A DNA stretch of 64,000 nucleotides from Bacillota bacterium (GTDB lineage: Bacteria; Bacillota_I; Bacilli_A; RF39; UBA660), in assembly GCA_015059435.1 (NCBI GenBank), contig SVAJ01000001.1:701213-765212 (forward strand), written 5' to 3'. The notes under the pieces are model-generated. The model searched no databases. It had not been told where the DNA came from and worked only from the letters and a program-made list of their open reading frames with translations. The translations under genes were made by a program, and so were the position numbers. Shown in pieces: positions 39,960 through 48,318 of the stretch; positions within the stretch are counted from its first letter, which is position 1, and every line of letters begins with the position of its first letter.

Positions 39960-39982
39960 GGAAGTTTTATACTTCCTTTTTC
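39958..39982 (+). terminator. terminator of rpsP-khpA
   Basis: AAGGAAGT / ACTTCCTT with a 5-base loop, then T. Confidence 0.78.
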
Positions 39983-40033
39983 TTATATATTGGTATATAA
40001 TTATTTTAGATTATAGTTAATAGGGAGGTCTAT

Positions 40034-40834
40034 ATGAAAACACGTATTTTAAGTGCAATAGTTATGATTGCAGTATTTATTCCTTTATTAGTAATTGGTG
40101 GAAAACCATTTGCTATATTTATGACATTACTAGCTTTAGTAGGTCTTTATGAAATTTTACATATTAGAGAGAGTAGAAAAGAATTTCCTTTAATGATGAA
40201 AATATTTGCTTATTTAATGGTTGTATTCTTTTCAATGACTAATTTTAAATCAATAGAATTTTTATATAATGTTGATTACAGAGTAATGGCTTTTATAATA
40301 TTTGCTTTTTTAGCACCAATGGTATTTATAAATGATACTAAGAAATATAATTTAAATGATTCATTATTTTTAATAGGGTCAGTATTATTTATTGGTATGA
40401 GTTTTAATTTATTAATAATTACTCGTAATTATGATTTATCTTATATTTTATATCTTTTATTAATTACAACAATAACTGATACATTTGCATTATTTACAGG
40501 GATGCTTGTTGGAAAACATAAGTTGTGCCCAGAAATTTCTCCTAAGAAAACAGTAGAAGGATTATTAGGTGGAACATTTATGGGAGTTATTGTAGCTACT
40601 GCATTTTATTTAACTGTTATTAATTCACATGTATCATTGGTTCTATTGATATTAGTTACAGCAGCACTTTCATTAGTTGGACAACTTGGTGATTTAGTAT
40701 TTTCAATAATTAAAAGATATTATGGTAAAAAAGACTTTTCTAATTTGATTCCAGGACATGGAGGAATATTAGATAGATTTGATAGTATAATATTTGTTGC
40801 TTTAGCATTTATATTATTTTTAGGGATTATTTAA
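40034..40834 (+). CDS. cdsA: Phosphatidate cytidylyltransferase
   Basis: 266 residues with about seven to eight membrane helices. It makes CDP-diacylglycerol from phosphatidic acid and CTP. The signature is complete: SIIKRYYGKKDFSNLIPGHG, then GILDRFDS, near the C-terminus. Start MKTRILSAIVMIAVFI is typical. AGGGAGG precedes the ATG. rseP follows after 12 bases; the dxr gene often found between them is absent. Confidence 0.95.
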   Translation: MKTRILSAIVMIAVFIPLLVIGGKPFAIFMTLLALVGLYEILHIRESRKEFPLMMKIFAYLMVVFFSMTNFKSIEFLYNVDYRVMAFIIFAFLAPMVFINDTKKYNLNDSLFLIGSVLFIGMSFNLLIITRNYDLSYILYLLLITTITDTFALFTGMLVGKHKLCPEISPKKTVEGLLGGTFMGVIVATAFYLTVINSHVSLVLLILVTAALSLVGQLGDLVFSIIKRYYGKKDFSNLIPGHGGILDRFDSIIFVALAFILFLGII

Positions 40835-40846
40835 GGAGGAGATTTT

Positions 40847-41899
40847 TTGTCTGTTATTATTAATTTATTATTATTTGTACTAATATTAGGTTCTATAGTA
40901 TTTGTACATGAAGCAGGACATTTTATATTTGCTAAAATATGTGGTGTTTATGTATATGAATTTGCTTTAGGTATGGGACCTAAATTATTTAGTAAAAAAG
41001 GTAAGGAAACAGAGTATAGTTTAAGAGCAATACCAATTGGTGGATTCTGTCAGATGGCAGGAGAAGACTTAGATACAGATAAATCTAAGAAGGTTCCAAA
41101 GAATAAACAATTACAATCAAAAACAGCTTTTCAAAGATTTTTAATAATGTTCTTTGGACCTTGTAATAATTTTATTTTTGCAGTAATTATACTTTTCTTT
41201 ATTGCTTTAATATGGGGTGGATCTACAATGAAACCTGTTATTTCAGATGTTGAGAAGAATTATCCAGCATATGAAGCGGGTTTAAGAAAGAATGATACTA
41301 TAGTAAAAATAAATAATCATAAAGTTTCAACTAGTGATGATGTTACATTATATTTTGCCGTTGCAGATCCAATTAAAGGAAGTAAAATTCAAGTAAAAGA
41401 TAAAGATGGTATTTTACAAACATATAGAGTTATACCAAAGAAAGAACAAGTAAAAGATCAAACAAGTTATAGATATGGTATTTCTATAGAGCAAGAAAAG
41501 ACAAGAGGGTTTATAAATTCAATTATTTATACATATAAGAAAACATGTTCTATATTTAAACAAATGGCAGTTACTGTTGGATATTTATTTACTGGTGGTA
41601 TTAAGTTAACACAATTAAGTGGACCAGTTGGAATATATTCAATAGTTGGTAGTCAAAGTAAAACAGGACTTGCTAATATATTATATTTAGTAGCATTTTT
41701 AAGTATAAATGTAGGTTTTATTAATTTAATACCATTACCTGCATTTGATGGAGGACATATTCTATTTATAATAATTGAAAAGATAAAAGGTTCTCCTGTT
41801 AATCCAGAAACAGAAAATAAAATACATACTATTGGATTATTCTTGCTTATGTTATTAATGATATTTATAACATTTAATGATATTTTAAGATTATTTTAA
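40847..41899 (+). CDS. rseP: Site-2 protease RseP/RasP
   Basis: 350-residue membrane zinc protease. HEAGH at 21-25 in the first helix supplies two His and the Glu; a PDZ domain follows (about 125-205), and NLIPLPAFDGGHIL in the third helix gives the Asp ligand. It cleaves membrane-embedded anti-sigma factors and signal-peptide remnants. The start is TTG at 40847 after AAGGAGGAG; no better ATG exists. Confidence 0.95.
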   Translation: MSVIINLLLFVLILGSIVFVHEAGHFIFAKICGVYVYEFALGMGPKLFSKKGKETEYSLRAIPIGGFCQMAGEDLDTDKSKKVPKNKQLQSKTAFQRFLIMFFGPCNNFIFAVIILFFIALIWGGSTMKPVISDVEKNYPAYEAGLRKNDTIVKINNHKVSTSDDVTLYFAVADPIKGSKIQVKDKDGILQTYRVIPKKEQVKDQTSYRYGISIEQEKTRGFINSIIYTYKKTCSIFKQMAVTVGYLFTGGIKLTQLSGPVGIYSIVGSQSKTGLANILYLVAFLSINVGFINLIPLPAFDGGHILFIIIEKIKGSPVNPETENKIHTIGLFLLMLLMIFITFNDILRLF

Positions 41900-41913
41900 A
41901 AATAATCTTTTTC
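41888..41913 (+). terminator. terminator of cdsA-rseP
   Basis: AGATTATTT / AAATAATCT with loop TAA, overlapping the stop, then a T-rich tract. Confidence 0.7.
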
Positions 41914-41967
41914 TTTTTTTCTTTTTTGTAGTATACTAGTTTTAGAATAAGAATAGTTGGTGAGAGT

Positions 41968-42213
41968 ATGTTTGGTGTATTAGTGATAGTTATTATTATA
42001 TTAGTTATTTCATTTTTAATGGCACTTATAATAAGTAGTAATAAAGATTTCTCTAATAAAGGAAAACTTACTGATGATCCTAAGATTTTATTTGAGGATG
42101 AAATTAGACTAAAACAAGAAAAACAAAAAGAAATAGCTGATGAAATTGAAATTGTAGATGATAAAGCAAAAGTTAAAGAAGAAGATAATTTATTTGATGA
42201 TGAATTAATTTAG
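41968..42213 (+). CDS. Small single-pass membrane protein
   Basis: 81 residues: an N-terminal hydrophobic helix (about 3-24), then a charged Lys/Glu/Asp region (KQEKQKEIADEIEIVDD) that looks helical or disordered. No family was recognised. GTGAGAG lies before the ATG. It stands between the rseP and priA units with a terminator after it. Confidence 0.65.
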   Translation: MFGVLVIVIIILVISFLMALIISSNKDFSNKGKLTDDPKILFEDEIRLKQEKQKEIADEIEIVDDKAKVKEEDNLFDDELI

Positions 42214-42220
42214 TAGTTAG

Positions 42221-42250
42221 AAGTGGACCTTTAAGTTCACTTTTATTTTT
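42221..42250 (+). terminator. terminator before priA
   Basis: AAGTGGAC / GTTCACTT (one G-U pair) with a 6-base loop, then TTATTTTT. Confidence 0.7.
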
Positions 42251-42258
42251 GGTATAAT
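42250..42258 (+). promoter_or_regulatory. extended -10 promoter of priA
   Basis: TGGTATAAT, overlapping the end of the preceding terminator, 22 bases before the TTG start. Confidence 0.6.
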
Positions 42259-42280
42259 ATATATAGCAGGAGGTGATACT

Positions 42281-44449
42281 TTGATAGTCGGTGTTTTAGT
42301 ACAGTTATCTAATAAAAATATAGATAAAATATTTGATTATAAAGTAAGTGATGAGTTAAAATCAAAAATTAAAGTAGGTATCAGAGTAGAAGTTCCTTTC
42401 GGTTATCAAAAATTAGAGGGGTTTGTTTTAGAAATAAAAGGTGATAGTTCTACTGATATAGAATTAAAAGAAGTTATTTCTATTATTGATTCAGATATTG
42501 TTTTAAATGATGAGTTATTAGAATTAGGAAGAAATATAAAAGATAGTACTTTAGCTACGCTTATTAGTTGCTATCAAGTAATGTTGCCTAAAGCTTTAAA
42601 AGCTCATCATGGTACTGTTGTTAATAAAAAGTTTGATACTTATTATAAGATTAATTTAAATTATGAATATAAAGTAAATAATACACAACAGAAGATAATT
42701 GATTTGTTTAAAGAAAAAGAATTAATATCTAGAAAAGAGTTATTGGATATTTCTTTAAGTAGTTTAAATACATTAGTTAAGAATAATGTTCTTGAACCTG
42801 TTAAGTTAGAACATTATAGAACTACATATAGCGATAAGATTACTGTAAAAAAAGAATTAACAACTGATCAGAAAAAAGTAGTAGATGAAGTTTTGGCTAA
42901 TAGTGGATTTAATACTTTTTTACTTCATGGGGTTACTGGAAGTGGTAAAACAGAAGTTTATATGGAAATAATAGAAGATTCATTAAATAATGGTAAGACA
43001 AGTATTGTTTTAGTTCCTGAAATTAGTTTAACTCCACAAATGGTTGAGAGATTTCAAAATCGATTTGGTGATAAAATAGCGGCTTTACATTCTGCTTTAT
43101 CAGATGGAGAAAAGTATGATGAATGGAGAAGAATAGCTAGAGGAGAAGCTTCTATTGTGATAGGGGCTAGAAGTGCAGTTTTTGCGCCTCTTAATAATAT
43201 AGGAGTTATCATTATAGATGAAGAGCATAGTGATTCCTATAAACAAGATGATTCATCTCCTAGATATAATGCTAAAGATATCGCTATGTTGCGTGGTAAA
43301 TATCATAATTGCCCAGTTATCTTAGGTAGTGCAACTCCAACTTTAGAATCATTTGCTCGTGCAGAAAAGGGTGTTTATAAACTTTTAAGTTTACCTAAGC
43401 GTGTTAATGGAAAAAAATTACCACTTGTAAGAATTGTGGATATGAATGATGAAATAAGAAAAGGAACAGGGCACTTTTCAAGAAATTTAATTACGGCAAT
43501 TAGTTCTAAATTAGAAAAAAATGAACAAGTTATATTACTTCTTAATAGAAGGGGTTATTCTTCGTTTATTACTTGTAAAAATTGTGGGTATACTTTTAAA
43601 TGTCCAAATTGTGATATAAGTTTAACATATCATAAGACAAGTAATACGCTTAGATGTCATTACTGTGGTTATGGTACTAAAGTATATAATACTTGTCCAA
43701 GTTGTAATGAGAAGTCTATTGCTGATTTAGGAGTAGGAACTGAAAAGATTGAAGAAGAATTAAAGAGTATATTTCCAGATAAGAAAGTACTTAGAATGGA
43801 TATTGATACTACTAGTCGTAAAGGTATGCATGCTAAAATGATAAAAGCATTTAAGAATCATGAGTATGATATTTTATTAGGAACACAAATAGTTGCTAAA
43901 GGATTAGATTTTGAAAATGTAACATTGGTTGGAGTAATAAATGCAGATACTTCACTTAATATTCCAGATTTTAGAAGTAGTGAAAATACTTTTTCATTAC
44001 TTTCACAGGTTGCCGGTAGAAGTGGTCGAAGTGAAAAGAGTGGTGAAGTTATTGTTCAAACATTTAATCCTGATCATTATGCAATTGGATTTACAAAAAG
44101 TCATGATTATATAGGTTTTTATAATAGAGAAATGCAAATAAGAAAGATGCTTAAATATCCACCATTTTATTTTATTTGTTATATAAAGATAAGTGGTAAG
44201 GATGTTAATTATATAGGGAAAGAAGCTGCTAAAATAAAAAGATCTTTAGAACGTAATTTAAGTAATACCATTATTTTAGGTCCTACTCCTCTTAGCGTAT
44301 TTAGAGTTAATAATATTTATAGATATGGAATTATTTTGAAATATAAAAAAGAAGATATGTTATATCCAATTTTAGAAAAAATTTTAGATCATTATAAAAG
44401 TGATAGTAAAATAAGGATTGATACTAACTTTAATCCTAGCCATTTTTAG
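42281..44449 (+). CDS. priA: Primosomal replication-restart helicase PriA
   Basis: 722 residues. It has an N-terminal 3'-binding domain (about 1-105), Walker A GVTGSGKTE (about 217), a DEEH box IIIDEEHSD (about 312), and a zinc-binding insertion with CKNCGYTFKCPNC and CHYCGYG...CPSC (about 431-475), then helicase motifs GTQIVAKGLDFENV and QVAGRSGRS. PriA reloads the replisome at collapsed forks. The start is TTG at 42281 after AGGAGGTGATAC. It is followed by two membrane proteins and fmt; def, normally between priA and fmt, is missing here. Confidence 0.96.
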   Translation: MIVGVLVQLSNKNIDKIFDYKVSDELKSKIKVGIRVEVPFGYQKLEGFVLEIKGDSSTDIELKEVISIIDSDIVLNDELLELGRNIKDSTLATLISCYQVMLPKALKAHHGTVVNKKFDTYYKINLNYEYKVNNTQQKIIDLFKEKELISRKELLDISLSSLNTLVKNNVLEPVKLEHYRTTYSDKITVKKELTTDQKKVVDEVLANSGFNTFLLHGVTGSGKTEVYMEIIEDSLNNGKTSIVLVPEISLTPQMVERFQNRFGDKIAALHSALSDGEKYDEWRRIARGEASIVIGARSAVFAPLNNIGVIIIDEEHSDSYKQDDSSPRYNAKDIAMLRGKYHNCPVILGSATPTLESFARAEKGVYKLLSLPKRVNGKKLPLVRIVDMNDEIRKGTGHFSRNLITAISSKLEKNEQVILLLNRRGYSSFITCKNCGYTFKCPNCDISLTYHKTSNTLRCHYCGYGTKVYNTCPSCNEKSIADLGVGTEKIEEELKSIFPDKKVLRMDIDTTSRKGMHAKMIKAFKNHEYDILLGTQIVAKGLDFENVTLVGVINADTSLNIPDFRSSENTFSLLSQVAGRSGRSEKSGEVIVQTFNPDHYAIGFTKSHDYIGFYNREMQIRKMLKYPPFYFICYIKISGKDVNYIGKEAAKIKRSLERNLSNTIILGPTPLSVFRVNNIYRYGIILKYKKEDMLYPILEKILDHYKSDSKIRIDTNFNPSHF

Positions 44450-44489
44450 AAAAATATGTTATTCTAGTAATGAAAAGTAAGGTGATATA

Positions 44490-44720
44490 ATGGATAATAA
44501 TTTTGGTGAAGAATATCAAGATAATGATTTATCTAATGATATCGATGTAAATAGACAAAATGAGGATTTGTATAATAATTTAATTGAAAATAGCCGTAGA
44601 AAAACCGATGATTATTGGGATAGAAATAATCCGGTTGTAAAAGGATTACTTATTGTTTTATTAATCATTGGTGTTGTTGGATTTATATATTATGTAATTG
44701 TAGGTTTAAATATGAAATAG
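44490..44720 (+). CDS. Small single-pass membrane protein
   Basis: 76 residues: an acidic Asn/Asp-rich cytoplasmic part (1-48) and one C-terminal membrane helix (about 50-72). No family was recognised. AAGGTGATATA precedes the ATG. It lies between priA and a second tail-anchored protein, probably in one transcript with fmt. Confidence 0.65.
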   Translation: MDNNFGEEYQDNDLSNDIDVNRQNEDLYNNLIENSRRKTDDYWDRNNPVVKGLLIVLLIIGVVGFIYYVIVGLNMK

Positions 44721-44744
44721 TAATAATTTATGGAGGTGATTTTA

Positions 44745-45875
44745 GTGTTAGATAATATTTTGAATAGAGAAGATTTTTTAGAGTTATTGTCTCAAATCGC
44801 TCAAAATAATAGATATAATACAAAAGAAAATTTAGATTCCATAGATTATTTAAATTTTGTTTCGTTTGAACAATCATTATTTATAGTTTTAGATGCAGTA
44901 TATAAATATAAAGTTATAATTGATGAAGAAAAATATTTAAAAGACTTTATTGAAGAGTTAAATCTTTTAATTAAAAAGATAGATAATTATAGTGATATAG
45001 GTATTGGAGTAAATAAATTAATTACTAAATTTACTGTTTTGAAATTAGGGTATAAGGATAAGGAAGCTGAACATAGAAAAGAAATATTAAATTATGTTTA
45101 TGATAGGTATGTTAAGAATGGGTATTTATTCCATGCTATTTCAGATGTTTATAAAGACGAAATTATAAGGAATGGTTTTATTCCTCAACAATATAATAAT
45201 CTATATGATGAGTTTAAAAAAGTTAATGATATAGTTGGTGAGGATGTTTTAAATACAGATTTTTCTAATAAAGATGTTTCATTTACAGATAGTTTTTTGA
45301 AAGCTTATTATTATGCTATTAATAGTCCATTTTATTTTTATAGTTTATTCTGTAATAATGATTTAATAAAAAAAGCGGAAGATCGTTCTTCTTATATGAA
45401 AAATAGCTATGAAGATTGTTTTAATAACTTAAATAAAATAATATATAAACTTGATTTAGATAATAAGAAAGCTAATTTATTAAAAGATGTTTGTAATAAA
45501 GAGTGGAACTTAATTAATAGGTCTAATTATTGCCCGACTGTGATGGTTGTTAAGAGAAGTTTGCTTTTGAAGGATGATGATCTTGGTGATATTAATGATG
45601 ATATCATGTTATTTGAGGCTGTTGGTAAGATTATTTCTAGTAAACAAGATAATATTAAATGTGATTTTAGAATAGATCCTAGTGATATAGAATTTATTAT
45701 GTTACCTAAATATAGTGATCTTGTTAAGGAAGAGAAAAAGTCTATTCAAAAAGTTAATGAAGATGATGGGTATAGTAATCAATATGGTAGTGTTTCTTTA
45801 TTATTAGTTGCTGGTTCACTTTTGATTGCTCTTGGTGTTATTATTACTATGATTATGATTATTACAGGAGGTTAG
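44745..45875 (+). CDS. Tail-anchored protein with possible ADP-ribosyltransferase-like segment
   Basis: 376 residues with a helical N-terminal half and a C-terminal membrane helix (about 350-373), so the bulk should be cytoplasmic. The middle contains GYLFHAISDVYKDEIIRNGF (about 127-146) and, further on, VSFTDSFLKAYYYAI. This H...I...NGF plus S-T/D...A..Y pattern is reminiscent of ADP-ribosyltransferase-fold proteins, but no full catalytic triad can be assigned, so this is only a hint. The start is GTG at 44745 after TGGAGGTGAT; an upstream ATG at 44730 overlaps that site. It ends 3 bases before fmt. Confidence 0.6.
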   Translation: MLDNILNREDFLELLSQIAQNNRYNTKENLDSIDYLNFVSFEQSLFIVLDAVYKYKVIIDEEKYLKDFIEELNLLIKKIDNYSDIGIGVNKLITKFTVLKLGYKDKEAEHRKEILNYVYDRYVKNGYLFHAISDVYKDEIIRNGFIPQQYNNLYDEFKKVNDIVGEDVLNTDFSNKDVSFTDSFLKAYYYAINSPFYFYSLFCNNDLIKKAEDRSSYMKNSYEDCFNNLNKIIYKLDLDNKKANLLKDVCNKEWNLINRSNYCPTVMVVKRSLLLKDDDLGDINDDIMLFEAVGKIISSKQDNIKCDFRIDPSDIEFIMLPKYSDLVKEEKKSIQKVNEDDGYSNQYGSVSLLLVAGSLLIALGVIITMIMIITGG

Positions 45876-45878
45876 ATT

Positions 45879-46814
45879 ATGGATAATATTAAAGTTGTTT
45901 TTATGGGAACACCTGATTTTAGTGTTTCTGTTTTAGAAGGGTTAATAGAAAATTATGATGTAGTTGGGGTTGTTAGTCAACCTGATAAAAAAATAGGTAG
46001 ACATCAAGTTCTTACTAATACACCTGTAAAGGCTGTAGCTTTAGAACATAATATTAAAGTATTTCAACCAGTTAATATTAAAGAAGATTATGAAGGTATA
46101 TTAGCTCTTAATCCAGATATTATAATTACTTGTGCATATGGACAAATTATACCTAAAGAGATACTTGATTATCCTAGATTAGGATGCGTTAATGTTCATG
46201 CTTCTCTTTTACCTAAGTATAGAGGAGGAGCTCCTATTCATAAATCAATTATTAATGGTGATGAAAAAACTGGTGTTACTATTATGTATATGGATGTTAA
46301 AATGGATAGTGGTGATATTATAAGTCAAGAAGAAACTACTATTACTGATCAAGATAATTTAGAAACTGTTCATGATAGACTTAGTATTATTGGACGTGAT
46401 TTATTACTTAAGACACTTCCTTCAATTATTGATGGTACTAATGATAGAATTCCTCAAGATGTAAGTAAAGTTACTTATGCTTATAATATAAAACGTGAGG
46501 AAGAGCATATTGATTTTTCTATGAGTGTACGAGAAGTGTTTAACTTAATTAGAGGGTTATCTCCAGTACCTGGAGCTAATGCTATTTTAGATGATAAGGA
46601 AATGAAAATATATGCTTCAATTATTAGTGGTAATAAATGTAGTGGTAAGCCTGGTGAAATAACTAATACTTATAAAAATGGAATTGGAGTTTGTTGTGGT
46701 GATGGTGAAATCATTCTTACTGATATAAAACCATTTGGTAAAAAAAGAATGAGTGCTGCTAGTTATTTAAATGGTATAGATAAGAGTAGTATTATAGGTA
46801 AGGAGTTTAAATAG
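45879..46814 (+). CDS. fmt: Methionyl-tRNA formyltransferase
   Basis: 311 residues. It formylates initiator Met-tRNA. It starts VVFMGTPDFSV and has the active-site block VNVHASLLPKYRGGAPIH and the Asp in MDVKMDSGDII, followed by the C-terminal beta-barrel tRNA-binding domain (about 205-305). ATG after AGGAGG. It is in the group following priA, as in B. subtilis, with two membrane proteins replacing def. Confidence 0.96.
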   Translation: MDNIKVVFMGTPDFSVSVLEGLIENYDVVGVVSQPDKKIGRHQVLTNTPVKAVALEHNIKVFQPVNIKEDYEGILALNPDIIITCAYGQIIPKEILDYPRLGCVNVHASLLPKYRGGAPIHKSIINGDEKTGVTIMYMDVKMDSGDIISQEETTITDQDNLETVHDRLSIIGRDLLLKTLPSIIDGTNDRIPQDVSKVTYAYNIKREEEHIDFSMSVREVFNLIRGLSPVPGANAILDDKEMKIYASIISGNKCSGKPGEITNTYKNGIGVCCGDGEIILTDIKPFGKKRMSAASYLNGIDKSSIIGKEFK

Positions 46815-47525
46815 ATGAAAAAGGGTAATATTGATTATAAGAGTATAATTAAATTTATTAAAACACCACGTGGTAAGGCTTTTCTATTTTTTGGATTTTA
46901 TCTAGTTTTTTTCTTTGTACTAGGAGTAATGTTTAGAACTAGTGCAGTTAATGATAGTTATGATAATGAAGAGATTAAAAAGTCTAATTTTCCATTTTTA
47001 TTAGGACAGATTGAGAATAATAATTATCATTTTAAATATTCATACGATTTTGATGGAAAAGTTAATGCTTATGAAGGAGACAAGTTTAGTAAAAAAGAGT
47101 TGTTTTCTTTTAAAGGTTTAAATTACTATAGAAATGATGATATATTTTTAATTAATAATTCTAATGTATGGGTAAAGTGTGATAATCCATATTATGCATA
47201 TCAATTTATAGATATTAGTTCTATTAAAAAAATGATTAAGAAAGCAACTTATATTTCTAAGACTGATTATGAGAGTGGAATGAAAGTTTATAGTTATCAA
47301 GTAAGTACAGCTACTTTAGTTAAGCTTGTTGATAATATTGATATTGATTTAGATGATAAACCTAATGAAATTATATTGAAGACAGATAAAGATAATAATG
47401 TTAATGATATTAAATTTGATTTAACTAGTTATTTTAAATATAAGAAAGTTTCTAATATAAAAGCAGAAATAGAACTTTTATATACTAATTTTGGTGAAGT
47501 TAAAGAATTAAATGATCCAGAATAG
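46815..47525 (+). CDS. Single-pass membrane protein, unknown
   Basis: 236 residues with a basic start and one membrane helix (about 23-42), then a mostly polar, beta-rich predicted outer domain with one Cys. No family was recognised. The ATG directly follows the fmt stop codon, so it is translated from the fmt transcript. Confidence 0.7.
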   Translation: MKKGNIDYKSIIKFIKTPRGKAFLFFGFYLVFFFVLGVMFRTSAVNDSYDNEEIKKSNFPFLLGQIENNNYHFKYSYDFDGKVNAYEGDKFSKKELFSFKGLNYYRNDDIFLINNSNVWVKCDNPYYAYQFIDISSIKKMIKKATYISKTDYESGMKVYSYQVSTATLVKLVDNIDIDLDDKPNEIILKTDKDNNVNDIKFDLTSYFKYKKVSNIKAEIELLYTNFGEVKELNDPE

Positions 47526-47541
47526 AGTATGGTGTGAGTAT

Positions 47542-47889
47542 ATGTTATTTATTGAATATCCTAAATGTTCTACTTGTAAGAGAGCAAAGAGTTTTTTAGA
47601 TAATTGTAATGTTAATTATATTGATAGAAATATTGTTGTAGATAATCCAAGTTATGAGGAATTAAAGTCTTGGGTTGTTAAGTATAATTTGGATATTAAA
47701 AAATTATTTAACACAAGCGGAATTAAATATAGAGAACTTAATTTGAAAGAAAAATTGTTGTCTATGAGTGAAGATGATAAGTTGAAATTATTAGCTACTG
47801 ATGGGATGCTTGTGAAAAGACCAATATTAGTTGATAATGATAAATTATTAATAGGTTTTAAAGAAGAGGAGTGGAATAATATAAAATGA
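47542..47889 (+). CDS. ArsC/Spx-family thioredoxin-fold protein
   Basis: 115 residues: MLFIEYPKCSTCKRAKSFL carries the CxxC redox motif, followed by the IDRNIVVDNPS region, a KLFNTSG block and RPILVDNDKLLIGF near the end. This is the ArsC/Spx family, whose members are arsenate reductase-like enzymes or RNA polymerase-binding stress regulators. The length and RPI block suit the YffB/ArsC-like branch. The ATG at 47542 follows TGGTGTGAG. Its stop overlaps the ATG of the superoxide reductase gene, which suggests a shared oxidative-stress role. Confidence 0.85.
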   Translation: MLFIEYPKCSTCKRAKSFLDNCNVNYIDRNIVVDNPSYEELKSWVVKYNLDIKKLFNTSGIKYRELNLKEKLLSMSEDDKLKLLATDGMLVKRPILVDNDKLLIGFKEEEWNNIK

Positions 47890-48260
47890 AAGATTTAGTA
47901 TTTAAGAAATGTTTTAAATGCGGTGCATTAGTTCAAGTGTTAGATGATTGTGTTTGTTTTGATTGTGGAATTATGTGCTGTGGAGAAGAGATGAGAGAAG
48001 TAAAGGCTAATACTGCTGATTCAGCAGTTGAAAAACATGTTCCTGTTTTTGAAGTGTGTGATGATTATATGAATGTTTCTGTTAATCATGTAATGGAACC
48101 AGATCATTATATTGAATGGATTTTTGTTAAGACTGAGAATGGTATTTATAGTAAGAAATTTATGCCTGGTGATGAGCCTTGTATAAGAGTACCATATGAT
48201 GAAAAAGCTGTTTTATATTCGTACTGTAATGAGCATGGATTATGGAAGCGCGAAGTTTAA
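47886..48260 (+). CDS. dfx: Desulfoferrodoxin (class I superoxide reductase)
   Basis: 124 residues. Reduces superoxide to peroxide without making oxygen, typical of anaerobes. Center I ligands: C9, C12 (KCFKC) and C31-C32. Center II Fe(His)4Cys ligands: H51 in EKHVP, H68 and H74 in NHVMEPDHYIEWI, C114 and H117 in YCNEHGLW. Three extra cysteines (C22, C24, C27) lie between the two center I pairs, which is unusual. Its ATG overlaps the stop of the ArsC-like gene (ATGA), so they are coupled. It ends at a terminator facing the LCP gene. Confidence 0.93.
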   Translation: MKDLVFKKCFKCGALVQVLDDCVCFDCGIMCCGEEMREVKANTADSAVEKHVPVFEVCDDYMNVSVNHVMEPDHYIEWIFVKTENGIYSKKFMPGDEPCIRVPYDEKAVLYSYCNEHGLWKREV

Positions 48261-48261
48261 G

Positions 48262-48285
48262 ACTCTAGTAATTAGAGTTTTTTTT
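48262..48285 (+). terminator. terminator of the fmt-dfx unit
   Basis: ACTCTA / TAGAGT with loop GTAAT, then T8. Confidence 0.72.
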
Positions 48286-48290
48286 ATGCA

Positions 48291-48318
48291 AAAAAAAGAG
48301 ATATTTATATATCTCTTA
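48291..48318 (-). terminator. terminator of the LCP gene
   Basis: On the minus strand: AAGAGATAT / ATATCTCTT stem with a 4-base loop followed by seven T. It overlaps the stop codon. Confidence 0.75.
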
